64,000 nt of DNA from Candidatus Metalachnospira gallinarum (GTDB taxonomy: Bacteria; Bacillota; Clostridia; Lachnospirales; Anaerotignaceae). The stretch is from the NCBI GenBank assembly GCA_904378045.1, contig CAJFHC010000003.1:30432-94431 (forward strand), given 5' to 3'. Shown here in pieces: positions 17,012-26,295 of this stretch. The stretch's first letter is position 1. Each line of letters starts with the position of its first letter. The notes under the pieces are model-generated. The model had not been told where the DNA came from. It made no database searches and was given only the letters and a program-made list of their open reading frames with translations. The position numbers and the translations under genes are program-made.

Positions 17012-17161
17012 TTATTTTGTTTCTTTATGGAGTGTGTGTGTTTTGCAGAATTTGCAGTACTTTTTCATTTCGATTCTGTCAGGCTGTACCTTCTTATCCT
17101 TTGTAGTACTGTAATTTCTCTGTTTGCATTCTGTACATGCTAAGGTAATTCTTGTTCTCAC
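17012..17161 (-). CDS. rpmG: 50S ribosomal protein L33
   Basis: A 49-residue L33 of the zinc-binding form, with CTEC near residue 9 and CKFC near 39. The sequence starts [17 protein letters not shown], typical of the family. It begins at a GTG with GGAGGTG six bases upstream. It is the first gene of rpmG-secE-nusG-rplK-rplA and directly follows the cluster promoter. The gene is too short for many ORF callers but is unambiguous. Confidence 0.95.
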   Translation of the reverse strand: MRTRITLACTECKQRNYSTTKDKKVQPDRIEMKKYCKFCKTHTLHKETK

Positions 17162-17236
17162 AACTTCCACCTCCCGTTATTAAATTATAAGGCAAAAGGG
17201 CGTACCAAATAAAGCATACCCATGCCAATCATAACG

Positions 17237-17265
17237 ATGTTAGCACAAGGACAGGCCTTTGTCAA
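17237..17265 (-). promoter_or_regulatory. Sigma-A promoter of the rpmG-secE-nusG cluster
   Basis: TTGTTGACA contains a perfect -35 (TTGACA, 17260-17265), followed after 17 bases by TAACAT (17237-17242) on the minus strand. It lies 76 bases before the rpmG start. Confidence 0.8.
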
Positions 17266-17383
17266 CAAAAAGTTGCTTCAAAAAAGCTTCGCCGGGATTT
17301 TTTTCGGCTTGTCGTACGTATGGCTGTCTGTTTTATACTCCAAGATTTCCGTTTTTTATTTCCCTGCCTGATTTTTTGCGTTA

Positions 17384-17650
17384 TCAGTTTGTTCCTTTTC
17401 TTTCTCCCGAAAGCACCTGCTCCAGCGCTCTTGAAAGCTGATCGGGACAGCTTGTGGATTTAAGTCCGCAACCTATGCCCTTGAGTTTTTCGATAACGTC
17501 TTCCACCTTCATGCCCTCGACGAGTTTGGCTATTCCCTGAAGATTGCCGCTGCATCCGCCTGTGTATCTTACGTTTTTAAGTATGCCGTCCTCCACTGTA
17601 AATTCTATGAGCTTGGAGCACGTTCCGCTTGTTTTATATCTGTAATCCAT
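17384..17650 (-). CDS. TSCPD-domain protein (TIGR03905-like)
   Basis: An 88-residue protein with the TSCPD motif (STSCPDQLSRAL) near residue 69 and conserved cysteines in YTGGCSGNLQGI and GIGCG. The TSCPD domain is also found at the C-terminus of B12-dependent ribonucleotide reductases, where the cysteines carry redox or metal function. The stand-alone family has no assigned role. The ATG at 17650 has AAGGAAGTG upstream; the frame extends further but lacks a site. It is transcribed away from the metal-importer operon, sharing the intergenic region with it. Confidence 0.8.
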   Translation of the reverse strand: MDYRYKTSGTCSKLIEFTVEDGILKNVRYTGGCSGNLQGIAKLVEGMKVEDVIEKLKGIGCGLKSTSCPDQLSRALEQVLSGERKGTN

Positions 17651-17744
17651 AAAAACACTTCCTTTATATTGATTTTTACCGCTTTTTATATTTTCGCCGT
17701 ATTTTAGAATATACCACATTCCGGCTCCGCGGGCAACAAAAATA

Positions 17745-17774
17745 TTGACACCGCCGCTTTCGATAAACTATAAT
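17745..17774 (+). promoter_or_regulatory. Sigma-A promoter of the metal ABC transporter operon
   Basis: A perfect TTGACA (17745-17750) and perfect TATAAT (17769-17774) are separated by 18 bases. The spacer contains one GATAAAC element that recurs in the downstream palindrome. Confidence 0.85.
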
Positions 17775-17808
17775 ATGCCTTGATAAACGCAAACCATTCG
17801 CGTTTATC
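17762..17808 (+). promoter_or_regulatory. Candidate operator: GATAAAC element plus 9-bp inverted repeat at the transcription start
   Basis: GATAAACGC (17782-17790) and GCGTTTATC (17800-17808) form a perfect 9-bp inverted repeat with a 9-base spacer, immediately downstream of the -10 box. A third half-site, GATAAAC (17762-17768), lies exactly 20 bases upstream, between -35 and -10. This layout fits a metal-responsive repressor that blocks polymerase. It does not match the Bacillus Zur, streptococcal AdcR or MntR consensus as I know them. Confidence 0.55.
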
Positions 17809-17842
17809 GTTATGCAGTCCAGATATTACCGAGGTTTCATAT

Positions 17843-18718
17843 ATGAAGAAAAATTTTTTGGCGGCCGCCGTCTTATTGCCCCTCGCTCTGTCCTCCTGCT
17901 CGGAGGCGGAACATTCCGGCATAAGAGTGACCGCCTCATTTTACCCTGTCTATATCATCGCCGAGAATGTTGTCGGCGAAGTTCCCGGCATCGATCTGCG
18001 GAGTATGGCTCAGCCCCAGACCGGCTGTCTGCACGATTATCAGCTTACGACGGCCGATATGCGTTCCTTAGAGGATACCGACCTGTTCATTGTAAACGGC
18101 GGAGGTATGGAGAGCTTTCTTGACAACGCGCTGGAGCTTTTTCCGGAGCTGGACGTCATTGACACGTCTGCCGGCGTCACTTCCCTTGATGGACATGATC
18201 ATGGGCATACGGGTCATGACCACGGGGAAAACTCACATTACTGGATGTATCCCGAAAACGCCGTAGTTCAGGCCGAAAATATATGCGGCGCCTTAAGTGA
18301 AATATGTCCTGAGTACGCCGATGAGTTCCGTCAAAACACCGACGCCTTCAAGGAAAGCGTATCAGGCATAGAAACCTTTGACGGAAAAGGTATCAGCGTC
18401 TGCGTGTTCAACGAGGCATTTGAGTATCTTCATCTTTCCTACGGCTTTGATGTCGCCGCCGTTGTTGAAATGGATGAGAACGAAACGCCTTCGGCAAAGG
18501 AGCTGGCGGAAATAATAACGGAAATAAACGAGGGTGGCATCGACCTTCTTATCGCCGCCGATGACGCCTCCAAAACCGTAGCCGACACCATCGCCCGGGA
18601 AACCGGCGCCGGAGTCGTCGTCCTTGATCCCGTGCTTACAGGAGATCCCGTTCCGGAAAGGTATACGGAGGCTATGAACGAAAACGCCCGTATTTTAAAA
18701 GGAAGTGTTTATAAATGA
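17843..18718 (+). CDS. znuA: Metal ABC transporter substrate-binding lipoprotein (ZnuA-like)
   Basis: A 291-residue cluster-9 solute-binding protein that captures zinc or manganese outside the membrane. It has a lipoprotein signal peptide with lipobox LSSC at about 15-18, a His/Asp-rich loop (DGHDHGHTGHDHGENSH, about 110-126) that is typical of zinc-specific members, and ligand regions EAFEYLHLSYGF and the late AADDAS. The ATG at 17843 has GAGGT upstream. The stop overlaps the start of the ATPase gene by four bases. Zinc specificity is inferred from the His-rich loop; manganese cannot be excluded. Confidence 0.88.
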   Translation: MKKNFLAAAVLLPLALSSCSEAEHSGIRVTASFYPVYIIAENVVGEVPGIDLRSMAQPQTGCLHDYQLTTADMRSLEDTDLFIVNGGGMESFLDNALELFPELDVIDTSAGVTSLDGHDHGHTGHDHGENSHYWMYPENAVVQAENICGALSEICPEYADEFRQNTDAFKESVSGIETFDGKGISVCVFNEAFEYLHLSYGFDVAAVVEMDENETPSAKELAEIITEINEGGIDLLIAADDASKTVADTIARETGAGVVVLDPVLTGDPVPERYTEAMNENARILKGSVYK

Positions 18719-19479
18719 GCGTCCATAACAACTGCGGCCTGTGCCGAGTGAATATAGAAAATCTGTCCGTATATGACGGAAGCGAGGCCATAATTTCCGG
18801 CGTGAATATGGAATTCCACTGCGGAGAGCTGACAGCCCTCATTGGAAAAAACGGTTCGGGAAAGACGACTCTCATAAAGGCGATTTTAGGCGAGCGTCCA
18901 CATACGGGAAAAATAACGTATCTCGACCACGAGGACGGAAAAATCAAAAAACTTACCACGGGATATGTCCCGCAGCAGCTTTCCTTTGACAAAAGCTCGC
19001 CCGTCTCGGTTCTGGATTTTATGGCCGCCGCGGCTTCAAAAAGGCCCGTATGGCTCGGCCATAAAAAGCGGATGAGACAGGCTGTGCTTGAAAGACTTGA
19101 GGATTTCAGCATTGGCCATATAATCGACCGCCCCATCGGGGATCTTTCCGGAGGGGAGCTTCAGAGGGTGCTTCTGGCTATGGCAATAGACCCTCTGCCC
19201 GATCTTCTCATACTTGATGAGCCGGTGTCCGGAGTTGACATCAACGGTCTGGATATGTTTTATAAAAAGGTATCGGAACTCAGGCACAAATATCATATGG
19301 CCATACTTCTTGTTTCCCATGACCTGAGCCTTATAAAAAGCTATGCCGACAGGATAGTGCTTATGGACAGAACCGTCATAGCCCAGGGATCGCCCGAGGA
19401 AGTATATAAAACAAAGGCTTTTCTTGATATTTTTGGATACACGTTGAAGGAGGCGGAAAAAGATGGAATTGATATATGA
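18715..19479 (+). CDS. znuC: Metal ABC transporter ATP-binding protein (ZnuC-like)
   Basis: The 254-residue ATPase powers the importer. Walker A GKNGSGKTT (near 43), Q-loop PQQLSF, signature LSGGELQRV, Walker B LLILDEPVSGVD and the switch SHD are all intact. The N-terminus carries an unusual CGLCRVN stretch before the first strand. It starts within the stop of the binding protein (ATGA) and overlaps the permease gene by 17 bases, so all three are translationally coupled. Confidence 0.92.
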   Translation: MSVHNNCGLCRVNIENLSVYDGSEAIISGVNMEFHCGELTALIGKNGSGKTTLIKAILGERPHTGKITYLDHEDGKIKKLTTGYVPQQLSFDKSSPVSVLDFMAAAASKRPVWLGHKKRMRQAVLERLEDFSIGHIIDRPIGDLSGGELQRVLLAMAIDPLPDLLILDEPVSGVDINGLDMFYKKVSELRHKYHMAILLVSHDLSLIKSYADRIVLMDRTVIAQGSPEEVYKTKAFLDIFGYTLKEAEKDGIDI

Positions 19480-20296
19480 TATTATCGAAACAATCCTGCC
19501 GTTTTCCTTCGCCCGCTTCGATTTTATGAAAAACGCCCTGCTGGCCGTGCTTCTTGTGACACCGCTTTTCGGCCTTCTTGGCACCATGGCTGTCAACAAC
19601 AAAATGGCGTTTTTCTCCGACGCCCTCGGCCACAGCGCTCTTACCGGCATAGCCATTGGAGTGGCGCTTGGCATAGGTGATCCGCTTGTGTGCATGCTTA
19701 CCTTCGGAATCGTTTTCGGCCTTGCCATAAGGAAGGTAAAAAGCGGCACAAAGGCGTCCTCGGACACGGTAATAAGCGTTTTTTCCTCCGTATCCATGGC
19801 GCTGGGCATCGTCATACTGTCCGGAAGCGGCGGTTTCGCCAAATATTCGTCATATCTGATCGGAGACATACTCACGGTGTCGCCGGCATACGTCGGCCTT
19901 ATGGCTGTCGTTCTTGCCGGAACGTATATCGTCTGGTGTTTTATATACAACGATCTTCTCCTGCTCAGCGTCAACCCGTCTCTTTCGGCCAGCCGAGGCA
20001 TAAAAAACGCTTTGACGGAAAACATATTTGTCGTCATACTGGCCGTTGCGGTAATGCTTTCCATCAAGCAGATCGGAATACTGACCATAAACTCCCTGCT
20101 CATACTGCCGGCGGCAGCGGCGAGGAACGTATCTTCCAACTCAAGACAGTATCTCGTGCTGTCCACCGTAATTTCCCTGTTCTGCGGCATAGCCGGACTG
20201 GTTATATCATTTTACGCTGGCACGGCGGCGGGAGCGACAATGGTTCTCATAGCGGCGGCGGTATATTTTGTGACATATTTTGTGTCCGGAAAATAA
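19463..20296 (+). CDS. znuB: Metal ABC transporter permease (ZnuB-like)
   Basis: A 277-residue integral membrane protein of the ABC-3 permease family with about eight hydrophobic segments. Family motifs are visible: FFSDALGHSALTGIAIG near 51-67 and the region IKQIGILTINSLLILPAAAARN (about 195-216), which contacts the ATPase. It overlaps the ATPase gene and is the last gene of the importer operon, with a terminator 15 bases behind. Confidence 0.93.
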   Translation: MELIYDIIETILPFSFARFDFMKNALLAVLLVTPLFGLLGTMAVNNKMAFFSDALGHSALTGIAIGVALGIGDPLVCMLTFGIVFGLAIRKVKSGTKASSDTVISVFSSVSMALGIVILSGSGGFAKYSSYLIGDILTVSPAYVGLMAVVLAGTYIVWCFIYNDLLLLSVNPSLSASRGIKNALTENIFVVILAVAVMLSIKQIGILTINSLLILPAAAARNVSSNSRQYLVLSTVISLFCGIAGLVISFYAGTAAGATMVLIAAAVYFVTYFVSGK

Positions 20297-20310
20297 AAAA
20301 TATAAAGATC

Positions 20311-20344
20311 AAGCCCACGGGCATCAAACTTTGCCTGCGGGCTT
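20311..20344. terminator. Terminator between the convergent importer and AIM24 genes
   Basis: AAGCCCACGGGCA pairs with TGCCTGCGGGCTT around an eight-base loop. It lies between two convergent genes; on the plus strand it is followed by a T-rich stretch, and it can serve both directions. Confidence 0.7.
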
Positions 20345-20379
20345 AATTTGTATCTTTTGTATTTTTATAATTCAGTCAA

Positions 20380-21057
20380 TCAGTTTCCGCTGGGGAAGTA
20401 AGGTCTGAGGGCGTTGGCAACTCCGGATATGGGCATGGTCTGTATCCATACCTTGCCGGGGCCGGTAAGAAGCGTATTGAAAAATCCTTCTCCGCCCAAA
20501 AACTTGTTTTTCAGGCCTGCAACCTGTTTTATATCCATACTTACGCTCGGCTCAAAGCCTGCCACGTTTCCCGTATCCACAACTATCTGCTCGCCGTTAG
20601 CCAGATCGTACTCCACTACCTCGCCGTCGATCTCTATGAAAGCGGTGCCGCTTCCGGACAGCTTCTGCATTATAAAGCCCTCGCCGCCGAAAAATCCGCT
20701 TCCGAGCTTCTGATTGAAAAATATGTCCAGATTAACGCTCGTCTCAGCCGCAAGGAACGCGCTTTTCTGCAAAATTATCTCCTTACCGGGGCCAATCGTC
20801 AGCGGAACTATCCTTCCTGGGAAGCTGGAACCGAAGGCTATCATTCCTTCTCCTCCCTCCGCCGTGTATATGTTCTGGAACATACTCTCGCCGGAAAACG
20901 CTTTGGCGAACATTTTGCCAAGTCCGCCGCCCTTTGTTTCCATTTTCACATTCGGAGACTGCCATACCATCGAGCCCTTTTCCGTTATCATCTGTTCGCC
21001 GCGCTCAAGTTTGCATACTACCACAGGAAAAACTCCGCCTTTTATCTCATACTTCAT
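20380..21057 (-). CDS. AIM24/TIGR00266 family protein
   Basis: A 225-residue protein of the TIGR00266 family, related to mitochondrial AIM24 and the tryptophan-RNA-binding-like beta-barrel fold. Glycine-rich beta motifs repeat along the chain (GGGLGKMFAKAFSGES, LGSGFFGGEGFIMQKL, FLGGEGFFNTLLTGPGKV). No signal peptide or membrane helix is visible, and the function is not known. It follows galE by 22 bases and may be cotranscribed with it, though there is no obvious functional link. Confidence 0.85.
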   Translation of the reverse strand: MKYEIKGGVFPVVVCKLERGEQMITEKGSMVWQSPNVKMETKGGGLGKMFAKAFSGESMFQNIYTAEGGEGMIAFGSSFPGRIVPLTIGPGKEIILQKSAFLAAETSVNLDIFFNQKLGSGFFGGEGFIMQKLSGSGTAFIEIDGEVVEYDLANGEQIVVDTGNVAGFEPSVSMDIKQVAGLKNKFLGGEGFFNTLLTGPGKVWIQTMPISGVANALRPYFPSGN

Positions 21058-21078
21058 TCTATTTTCCCTCCTTATTAA

Positions 21079-22068
21079 TTATTTTCCGTATCCGTCGGGA
21101 TGGTTTTTGTGCCAATTCCACGCCGATGATATTATTTCCTCAAGTGAATCGTGGCAGGGGTTCCAGCCGAGTATTTTTTTCGCCTTCTCGCTGGAGGCGA
21201 TAAGCCTCGCCGGGTCTCCCGCCCTTCTTTCGCCCTCGACGGCCGGTATGGGATGTCCCGTCACCTTTCTTGCCGTCTCTATGACCTCCCTGACGGAAAA
21301 TCCGACTCCGTTTCCGAGATTGAATATGTCGCTTTCCCCGCCGTTTATAAGATATTTGAGCGCCAGTATATGCGCTTCGGCCAGATCCGTCACATGTATA
21401 TAGTCCCTAACGCAGGTGCCGTCAGGAGTCGGATAATCCGTGCCGAATATGCTCACATGGTCGCGCTTTCCGTTGGGCACCTGAAGGATGATCGGTATCA
21501 GATGGCTCTCCGGGTCGTGCGCCTCTCCTATATTTCCGTCAGTGTCGGCTCCGCAGGCGTTGAAATACCTGAGAGAAACGTATCTCAGTCCATGAGCCTT
21601 GGCCGTCCATTTGAACATTTTTTCCATCGCCAGCTTTGTCTCGCCATAGGGGTTTGTCGGCTCGGTTCTGTCATCCTCCATTATGGGCACGCGTTCGGGC
21701 TCGCCGTAGGTCGCCGCGGTGGATGAAAAGACTATTTTATCAACTCCGTTTTTCACCATGCTCTTAAGCAGCGTCATGGTGCCGTAAAGATTGTTTTCAT
21801 AATATTTAAGAGGATTTTCCACGCTCTCGCCGACAAGGGAATAGGCGGCAAAGTGTATCACCGCGCCGATGTCCTCGCTTTTAAACAAGCTGTCAAGGAA
21901 GTCTCCGTCCTTTATGTCTCCTATATAAAGCCTTGCCCTTTTGTCAACGGCCTCCCTGTATCCGGTCACAAGGCTGTCAGCAACGGCCACGTCCATACCT
22001 TTGTCACAGAGGGCTTTGACCGTATGGGAACCGATGTACCCGGCTCCGCCAAGAACCAAAACCGTCAT
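21079..22068 (-). CDS. galE: UDP-glucose 4-epimerase
   Basis: Interconverts UDP-glucose and UDP-galactose with bound NAD. The 329-residue short-chain dehydrogenase-type protein has the nucleotide motif GGAGYIGSH (residues 6-14), the catalytic serine in SSTAATYGEP and the YGETK tyrosine-lysine pair. Late motifs CVRDYIHVTDLAEAH and YFNACGA are also typical of GalE. The ATG at 22068 is chosen over the upstream GTG because the AGAGAG site is better spaced. No other galactose genes are nearby, so it may feed cell-wall or exopolysaccharide synthesis. Confidence 0.94.
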   Translation of the reverse strand: MTVLVLGGAGYIGSHTVKALCDKGMDVAVADSLVTGYREAVDKRARLYIGDIKDGDFLDSLFKSEDIGAVIHFAAYSLVGESVENPLKYYENNLYGTMTLLKSMVKNGVDKIVFSSTAATYGEPERVPIMEDDRTEPTNPYGETKLAMEKMFKWTAKAHGLRYVSLRYFNACGADTDGNIGEAHDPESHLIPIILQVPNGKRDHVSIFGTDYPTPDGTCVRDYIHVTDLAEAHILALKYLINGGESDIFNLGNGVGFSVREVIETARKVTGHPIPAVEGERRAGDPARLIASSEKAKKILGWNPCHDSLEEIISSAWNWHKNHPDGYGK

Positions 22069-22176
22069 TATTATCACTCTCTTTCCAGCGCATTATATAT
22101 TTTATTTTATTATAATTTCCTTCCGTTAGCAATAGTAAGTAATTTTTTACAGGCAATTCCAACAGGCTCCGGGATT

Positions 22177-22208
22177 AAAAAAAGACTGCCGAATCTTCAG
22201 CAGTCTTT
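22177..22208 (-). terminator. Terminator after the ferredoxin gene
   Basis: On the minus strand AAAGACTGC pairs with GCAGTCTTT around ten bases, followed by a run of U. It separates the ferredoxin gene from galE. Confidence 0.9.
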
Positions 22209-22236
22209 CTTTATGTAGACCTACATATTCATATAA

Positions 22237-22407
22237 TTAAGCAAGTTTGGGAGCACCTACAGGACAGTTGGATGCGCAAGCTCCGCACTCGATGCACTCT
22301 GCCTCATTAATTTTGAATACACCGCCGTCGTCAACGATGCAAGATGTAGGACAATCAGCTGCGCAAGCTCCGCAACCGATGCATTCATCACCGATATGGT
22401 ATGCCAT
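22237..22407 (-). CDS. 2[4Fe-4S] ferredoxin
   Basis: A 56-residue clostridial-type ferredoxin carrying low-potential electrons in the cytoplasm. It has two cluster-binding motifs, CIGCGACAADCP and CIECGACASNCP, and the internal pseudo-twofold symmetry of the family. AGGAGGTG precedes the ATG. It is monocistronic with a strong terminator, which fits a highly expressed general electron carrier for fermentative metabolism; the partner enzymes are not in this window. Codons are markedly A/T-ending compared with neighbours, another sign of high expression. Confidence 0.96.
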   Translation of the reverse strand: MAYHIGDECIGCGACAADCPTSCIVDDGGVFKINEAECIECGACASNCPVGAPKLA

Positions 22408-22533
22408 TGGAATACACCTCCTCTGAAAAAGTTCATTTTATATTCTATATCAAAACATATAAAATATCAACAGTAATTTTAATATTTAGAGAATTTTCAT
22501 CTTTATGCAAAAAACGGAATGCAAGACCTTTTC

Positions 22534-23874
22534 TTAAAATCTATTTTCCATGTTCGCGAATTTTGTATACTGGCCGAGCCATGTCAGGTTAACCGTGCCT
22601 GTCGGGCCGTTTCTCTGCTTAGCGATGATCAGCTCCGCCTGATTCTTTTTCTCCGTCTTTTCGGGAAAATAATACTCGTCTCTGTATAAAAATGCAACAA
22701 GATCCGCGTCCTGCTCTATGGCTCCGGACTCACGGAGATCCGAAAGCATGGGGCGGTGGTCGCTTCTTGCCTCGCAGGCTCTTGAAAGCTGGGAAAGGGC
22801 AATTACCGGAGCTTCAATCTCCCTGGCGATGGCCTTAAGCGATCTGGATATTTCAGATATTTCCTGCTGTCTTGAGTCGCTTCTGCCGCTGCCACTCATA
22901 AGCTGAAGATAGTCGATGACGACAAGTCCCAGTCCCTTTTCGATTTTCAGCCTTCTGCACTTCGCTCTTATCTCCATGGCCGTTATTCCCGGCGTATCGT
23001 CTATGTATATCGGCGCTTCGCTCAAAACGCCCATGCTCTCCACGAGCTTGCTCCAATCGTCCGAGTTGAGCTCTCCCGTTCTGACCTTCTGGGCGTCCAC
23101 AAGAGCCTCCGCGCAGAGCATACGGTTTACAAGCTGTTCCTTGCTCATTTCCAGCGAGAATATGGCGACCGGCACATGATCCCTGACGGCGGCGTACTGC
23201 GCCACGTTAAGCACGAACGCGGTCTTTCCCATTGACGGTCTGGCCGCGATAAGAATGAGGTCTGATTTTTGCAGGCCGGCGGTCTTGGCGTCAAAATCCG
23301 TAAAGCCGGTGGATATGCCCGTTATTTTCTCGTTGGAATTATAGATTTTTTCTATGTTTGAAAATGTGTTATAGGCCACGTCCATAATCGAGGCAAAACT
23401 GTCGGTGTTCCTGTTTTGCATAACGTCGAATATGCCCTTTTCGGCCTTGTCCAATATGACGTTTATATCGTCCGCGCCCTTGTAGCTTATCTCCGAAAGT
23501 TCTCCCGAAAGTTTTATAAGTCTTCTGAGCACGGATTTTTCCTCGACTATCTTTGCGTAGCTTTTTACGTTTACGGAACTTCCAACGGCCGCGGCTATGT
23601 TCGCGAGGGTCTCAACTCCGCCTATCTCGGCGAATACGCCGTTTTCCTCAAGCTGATTTTTGACCGTCACCACGTCGATTGGGTCGCCCTTCGTGTAAAG
23701 CTGGAGAGCGGCGCGGAACACCTCCCTGTTTTCCGGGGAGTAAAAATCATCCGCTTTAAGCAGCTCGAAAGCCTCCGCTGCCGCGTCCTTGTCCATAAGT
23801 ATGGAGCTTAAAACCGCCTGTTCCGCGTCGGCGTCATGAGGCACTTTTTTCTGTATTTGATTGTTCTGCTCCAT
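22534..23874 (-). CDS. dnaB: Replicative DNA helicase DnaB
   Basis: The hexameric helicase that unwinds DNA at the replication fork. The 446-residue protein has the N-terminal primase-interacting domain (VPHDADAEQAVLSSIL) and the RecA-like ATPase: Walker A ARPSMGKTAF, Walker B LVVIDYLQLM, and the conserved ALSQLSRACE and LRESGAIEQDAD. No intein is present. The ATG at 23874 has GGAG eight bases upstream. It follows rplI by 25 bases in the conserved gdpP-rplI-dnaB order of Firmicutes. Confidence 0.97.
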   Translation of the reverse strand: MEQNNQIQKKVPHDADAEQAVLSSILMDKDAAAEAFELLKADDFYSPENREVFRAALQLYTKGDPIDVVTVKNQLEENGVFAEIGGVETLANIAAAVGSSVNVKSYAKIVEEKSVLRRLIKLSGELSEISYKGADDINVILDKAEKGIFDVMQNRNTDSFASIMDVAYNTFSNIEKIYNSNEKITGISTGFTDFDAKTAGLQKSDLILIAARPSMGKTAFVLNVAQYAAVRDHVPVAIFSLEMSKEQLVNRMLCAEALVDAQKVRTGELNSDDWSKLVESMGVLSEAPIYIDDTPGITAMEIRAKCRRLKIEKGLGLVVIDYLQLMSGSGRSDSRQQEISEISRSLKAIAREIEAPVIALSQLSRACEARSDHRPMLSDLRESGAIEQDADLVAFLYRDEYYFPEKTEKKNQAELIIAKQRNGPTGTVNLTWLGQYTKFANMENRF

Positions 23875-23899
23875 ATAGGACTCTCCTTCCGGTTTGTTA

Positions 23900-24346
23900 T
23901 TATTCTCCGGCGATCTCAACGGTAAGCTCGACCGTTACCTGCGGATGGAGCTTTACCTTTACTATCCTTCTGCCAACCATCTTTATAGGATCGTCAAATG
24001 ATATTTTCTTTTTGTCTATATCTATGCCGGTCTGTTCAAGAAGCGCGGAGGCGATTTCCTTGTTCGTTACGGAACCGAATACCTTTCCGTTTTCTCCGGC
24101 CTTTACCTTTACCTTCACTACCTTGTCGTTGAGCTCAGCGCCAAGTTTCTGAGCCTCCTCAAGCTCTTCTTTTTTTCTTTTCGCTTCCGATTTTTTCTTG
24201 AGCTCAAGATCGTTCAAATTGGCGTTTGTCGCCTCTACAGCCAGCTTTTTAGGGATAAGGAAGTTAATGGCGTATCCGTCGTTTTTGTTTACGATATCTC
24301 CCTTTTTTCCTACGCCCTTAACATCCTCAAGCAATATAAGTTTCAT
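23900..24346 (-). CDS. rplI: 50S ribosomal protein L9
   Basis: L9 binds 23S rRNA near the L1 stalk and influences reading-frame maintenance. The 148-residue protein has the N-terminal domain ([36 protein letters not shown]), the long connecting helix and the C-terminal domain. Its ATG shares one base with the gdpP stop (TGATG), so translation is probably coupled to gdpP. Confidence 0.97.
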   Translation of the reverse strand: MKLILLEDVKGVGKKGDIVNKNDGYAINFLIPKKLAVEATNANLNDLELKKKSEAKRKKEELEEAQKLGAELNDKVVKVKVKAGENGKVFGSVTNKEIASALLEQTGIDIDKKKISFDDPIKMVGRRIVKVKLHPQVTVELTVEIAGE

Positions 24347-26280
24347 CAGTTACTCTCCTCCATATACTGTTTTACGGCTTCCTTGACAATTTCCTTTACC
24401 TCGCCGATGGTCTTTCCCTTAAACTGAGCCCCGCTTATGGTCTGGTGTCCTCCGCCGCCTATCTTTTCCAAAATGACCTGGACATTTATCTCGCCGAGAC
24501 TTCTGGCGCTGACAAATATCGTATCTCCGTCCTCGCACAAAACAAAGGACGCCTTTATGCCCTCCACGTCAAGCAGCTCATCGGCCGCCTGGGCAGCCGT
24601 TACCGAGGTGTTTCCGTAATCCGAAGGGCAGACGGACATATACATTCCGTCGTATATTTTTTCCGTGGAAGCCACAGCCATAGCCTTTGCCTTGAACACC
24701 GCCAGATCCTCCTGCAGGAGTTTTCTGACCCTTATGCCGTCAGCTCCGCACCTCTTAAGGAAGGCCGCCGCCTCAAATGTTATTGTTCCGGTCTTCATGC
24801 TGAAATTTTGAGTATCCACGGTTATGCCCGCAAGCAGAGCGTCCGCCTCCGCCGATTTCAGCCTTACCTTTTCGCCGATGTACTGTATCATTTCCGTCAC
24901 CAGCTCGCAGGACGATGAAGCGTATGGCTCATGGTATACCATAACGGCCTTGTCTATGAAGTCCGTGCTCTTTCTGTGGTGGTCGAAAACAACGACCTTT
25001 GACGCCTTGTTGAGCACGTCCACCGATTCAACCCTGCTGTTGATATGGGTGTCCACCACAACAAGAAGGGTGTTTTCGGCGATGTTCTGCCAAGCCTCCT
25101 GTGAGTCGGTTATAAGATCCTCATAATCCGGATTGTCCTGGAATCTGGCCGTGATCTTTTTTATTGTGGACGGCACTCCGTCAAGGATTATGGAGCACGG
25201 TCTTCCGAGGGATTTCGCTATCCTGTATATTCCTATGGCCGCTCCGAAGCAGTCGGCGTCGGCTATCTTATGTCCCATGACATAGACTCTCTCGCTCTCC
25301 ACGATGAGCTCGGAAAGGGCGTCGGCCTTGACCCTCGCTCTTATCCTTGCGTTATGGGAAACTTCGCCGCTCTTTCCGCCGTAGAATATATATTTGTCTC
25401 CGTTTTTGATAAGCGCCTGATCGCCGCCCCTGCCGAGGGCAAGGTCAATGGCCGCTTTCGCGCTTTTCATTCCGGCCTCAAGGGTGACTTCGCCTATGCC
25501 TATGCCGATACTGAGCGTCACCGGTATATGGTCTCCGACATTGACCGCTCTTATCTCGTTTAGTATCTCAAACCTGTTCTTCTGAAGCTGAGAAAGCGCC
25601 TCCGCCGTCAGGCAGAAGAAATATCTGTCCTTTTCCGTTTTTTTAAGTATTCCCCTTGCCTCATGTATCATTGCCGTCAGTTTTCTGTCCACAATGGCCG
25701 TAAGCATGGGGATGGCGGAATCGTCTATGCTTTCCATTACCTCGTCGTAGTTGTCTATGTAGATAAGTCCAACGACGATCTTTTCATTCTCGATATTTTC
25801 TTTCAGCTTCTCGATCTCCGTCACATCCATAAAGCACAGTGAGTTTGCTATGCTTCCGTCGGTCAGCTCGGCATGGCAGGAATAAATCCTGTAGAACCTT
25901 TCGCCCAGCCTGACTATCTGGTTATTCAGATGCTCGTTGTAATCAGGCATTTTTTCCTTGATGTTGAGCTCCGTAAAGGCTTTGAGCCCCATCATCTGCA
26001 AAAATTCCTCGTTGCAGCCTATGATGTCAAATTCGCCGTCAAATATGGCGTAGGGCACGGGGATGTCGTTTTTGACAATTACCTCCGGCTCGTCGTCCTC
26101 CTCCGGCGGTTCTGCCGACGCCGGCATCTCTCTCTCAGCGGAGCGCGAAAGGAACATGAGCACGGCGGCGATGACCGCCACTGCTATAGCTCCAAAGGAT
26201 TCAAAGATAACAAAGCAGATTACTCCGACGATTATTATTAACGCCGGAAAAATTATTTTATTTTTATTTTGTCCACCCAT
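24346..26280 (-). CDS. gdpP: Cyclic-di-AMP phosphodiesterase GdpP
   Basis: A membrane enzyme that hydrolyses c-di-AMP, which controls potassium and osmolyte balance and wall stress. The 644-residue protein has two membrane helices in the first 45 residues, a PAS-like domain, a degenerate GGDEF domain ([17 protein letters not shown] onward) without a GGDEF signature, a DHH domain with [13 protein letters not shown] and the DHHA1 domain ending [13 protein letters not shown]. All catalytic Asp/His positions appear intact. The start is the ATG at 26280; the upstream GTG lies inside the site. It is the first gene of gdpP-rplI-dnaB. Confidence 0.95.
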   Translation of the reverse strand: MGGQNKNKIIFPALIIIVGVICFVIFESFGAIAVAVIAAVLMFLSRSAEREMPASAEPPEEDDEPEVIVKNDIPVPYAIFDGEFDIIGCNEEFLQMMGLKAFTELNIKEKMPDYNEHLNNQIVRLGERFYRIYSCHAELTDGSIANSLCFMDVTEIEKLKENIENEKIVVGLIYIDNYDEVMESIDDSAIPMLTAIVDRKLTAMIHEARGILKKTEKDRYFFCLTAEALSQLQKNRFEILNEIRAVNVGDHIPVTLSIGIGIGEVTLEAGMKSAKAAIDLALGRGGDQALIKNGDKYIFYGGKSGEVSHNARIRARVKADALSELIVESERVYVMGHKIADADCFGAAIGIYRIAKSLGRPCSIILDGVPSTIKKITARFQDNPDYEDLITDSQEAWQNIAENTLLVVVDTHINSRVESVDVLNKASKVVVFDHHRKSTDFIDKAVMVYHEPYASSSCELVTEMIQYIGEKVRLKSAEADALLAGITVDTQNFSMKTGTITFEAAAFLKRCGADGIRVRKLLQEDLAVFKAKAMAVASTEKIYDGMYMSVCPSDYGNTSVTAAQAADELLDVEGIKASFVLCEDGDTIFVSARSLGEINVQVILEKIGGGGHQTISGAQFKGKTIGEVKEIVKEAVKQYMEESN

Positions 26281-26295
26281 AATATACACCCGTTA

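Noticed and set aside
19036..20190. 384-codon open frame on the minus strand over the metal importer
   Set aside because: It mirrors the ATPase and permease genes, which have full motif sets; the antisense product has no family features.
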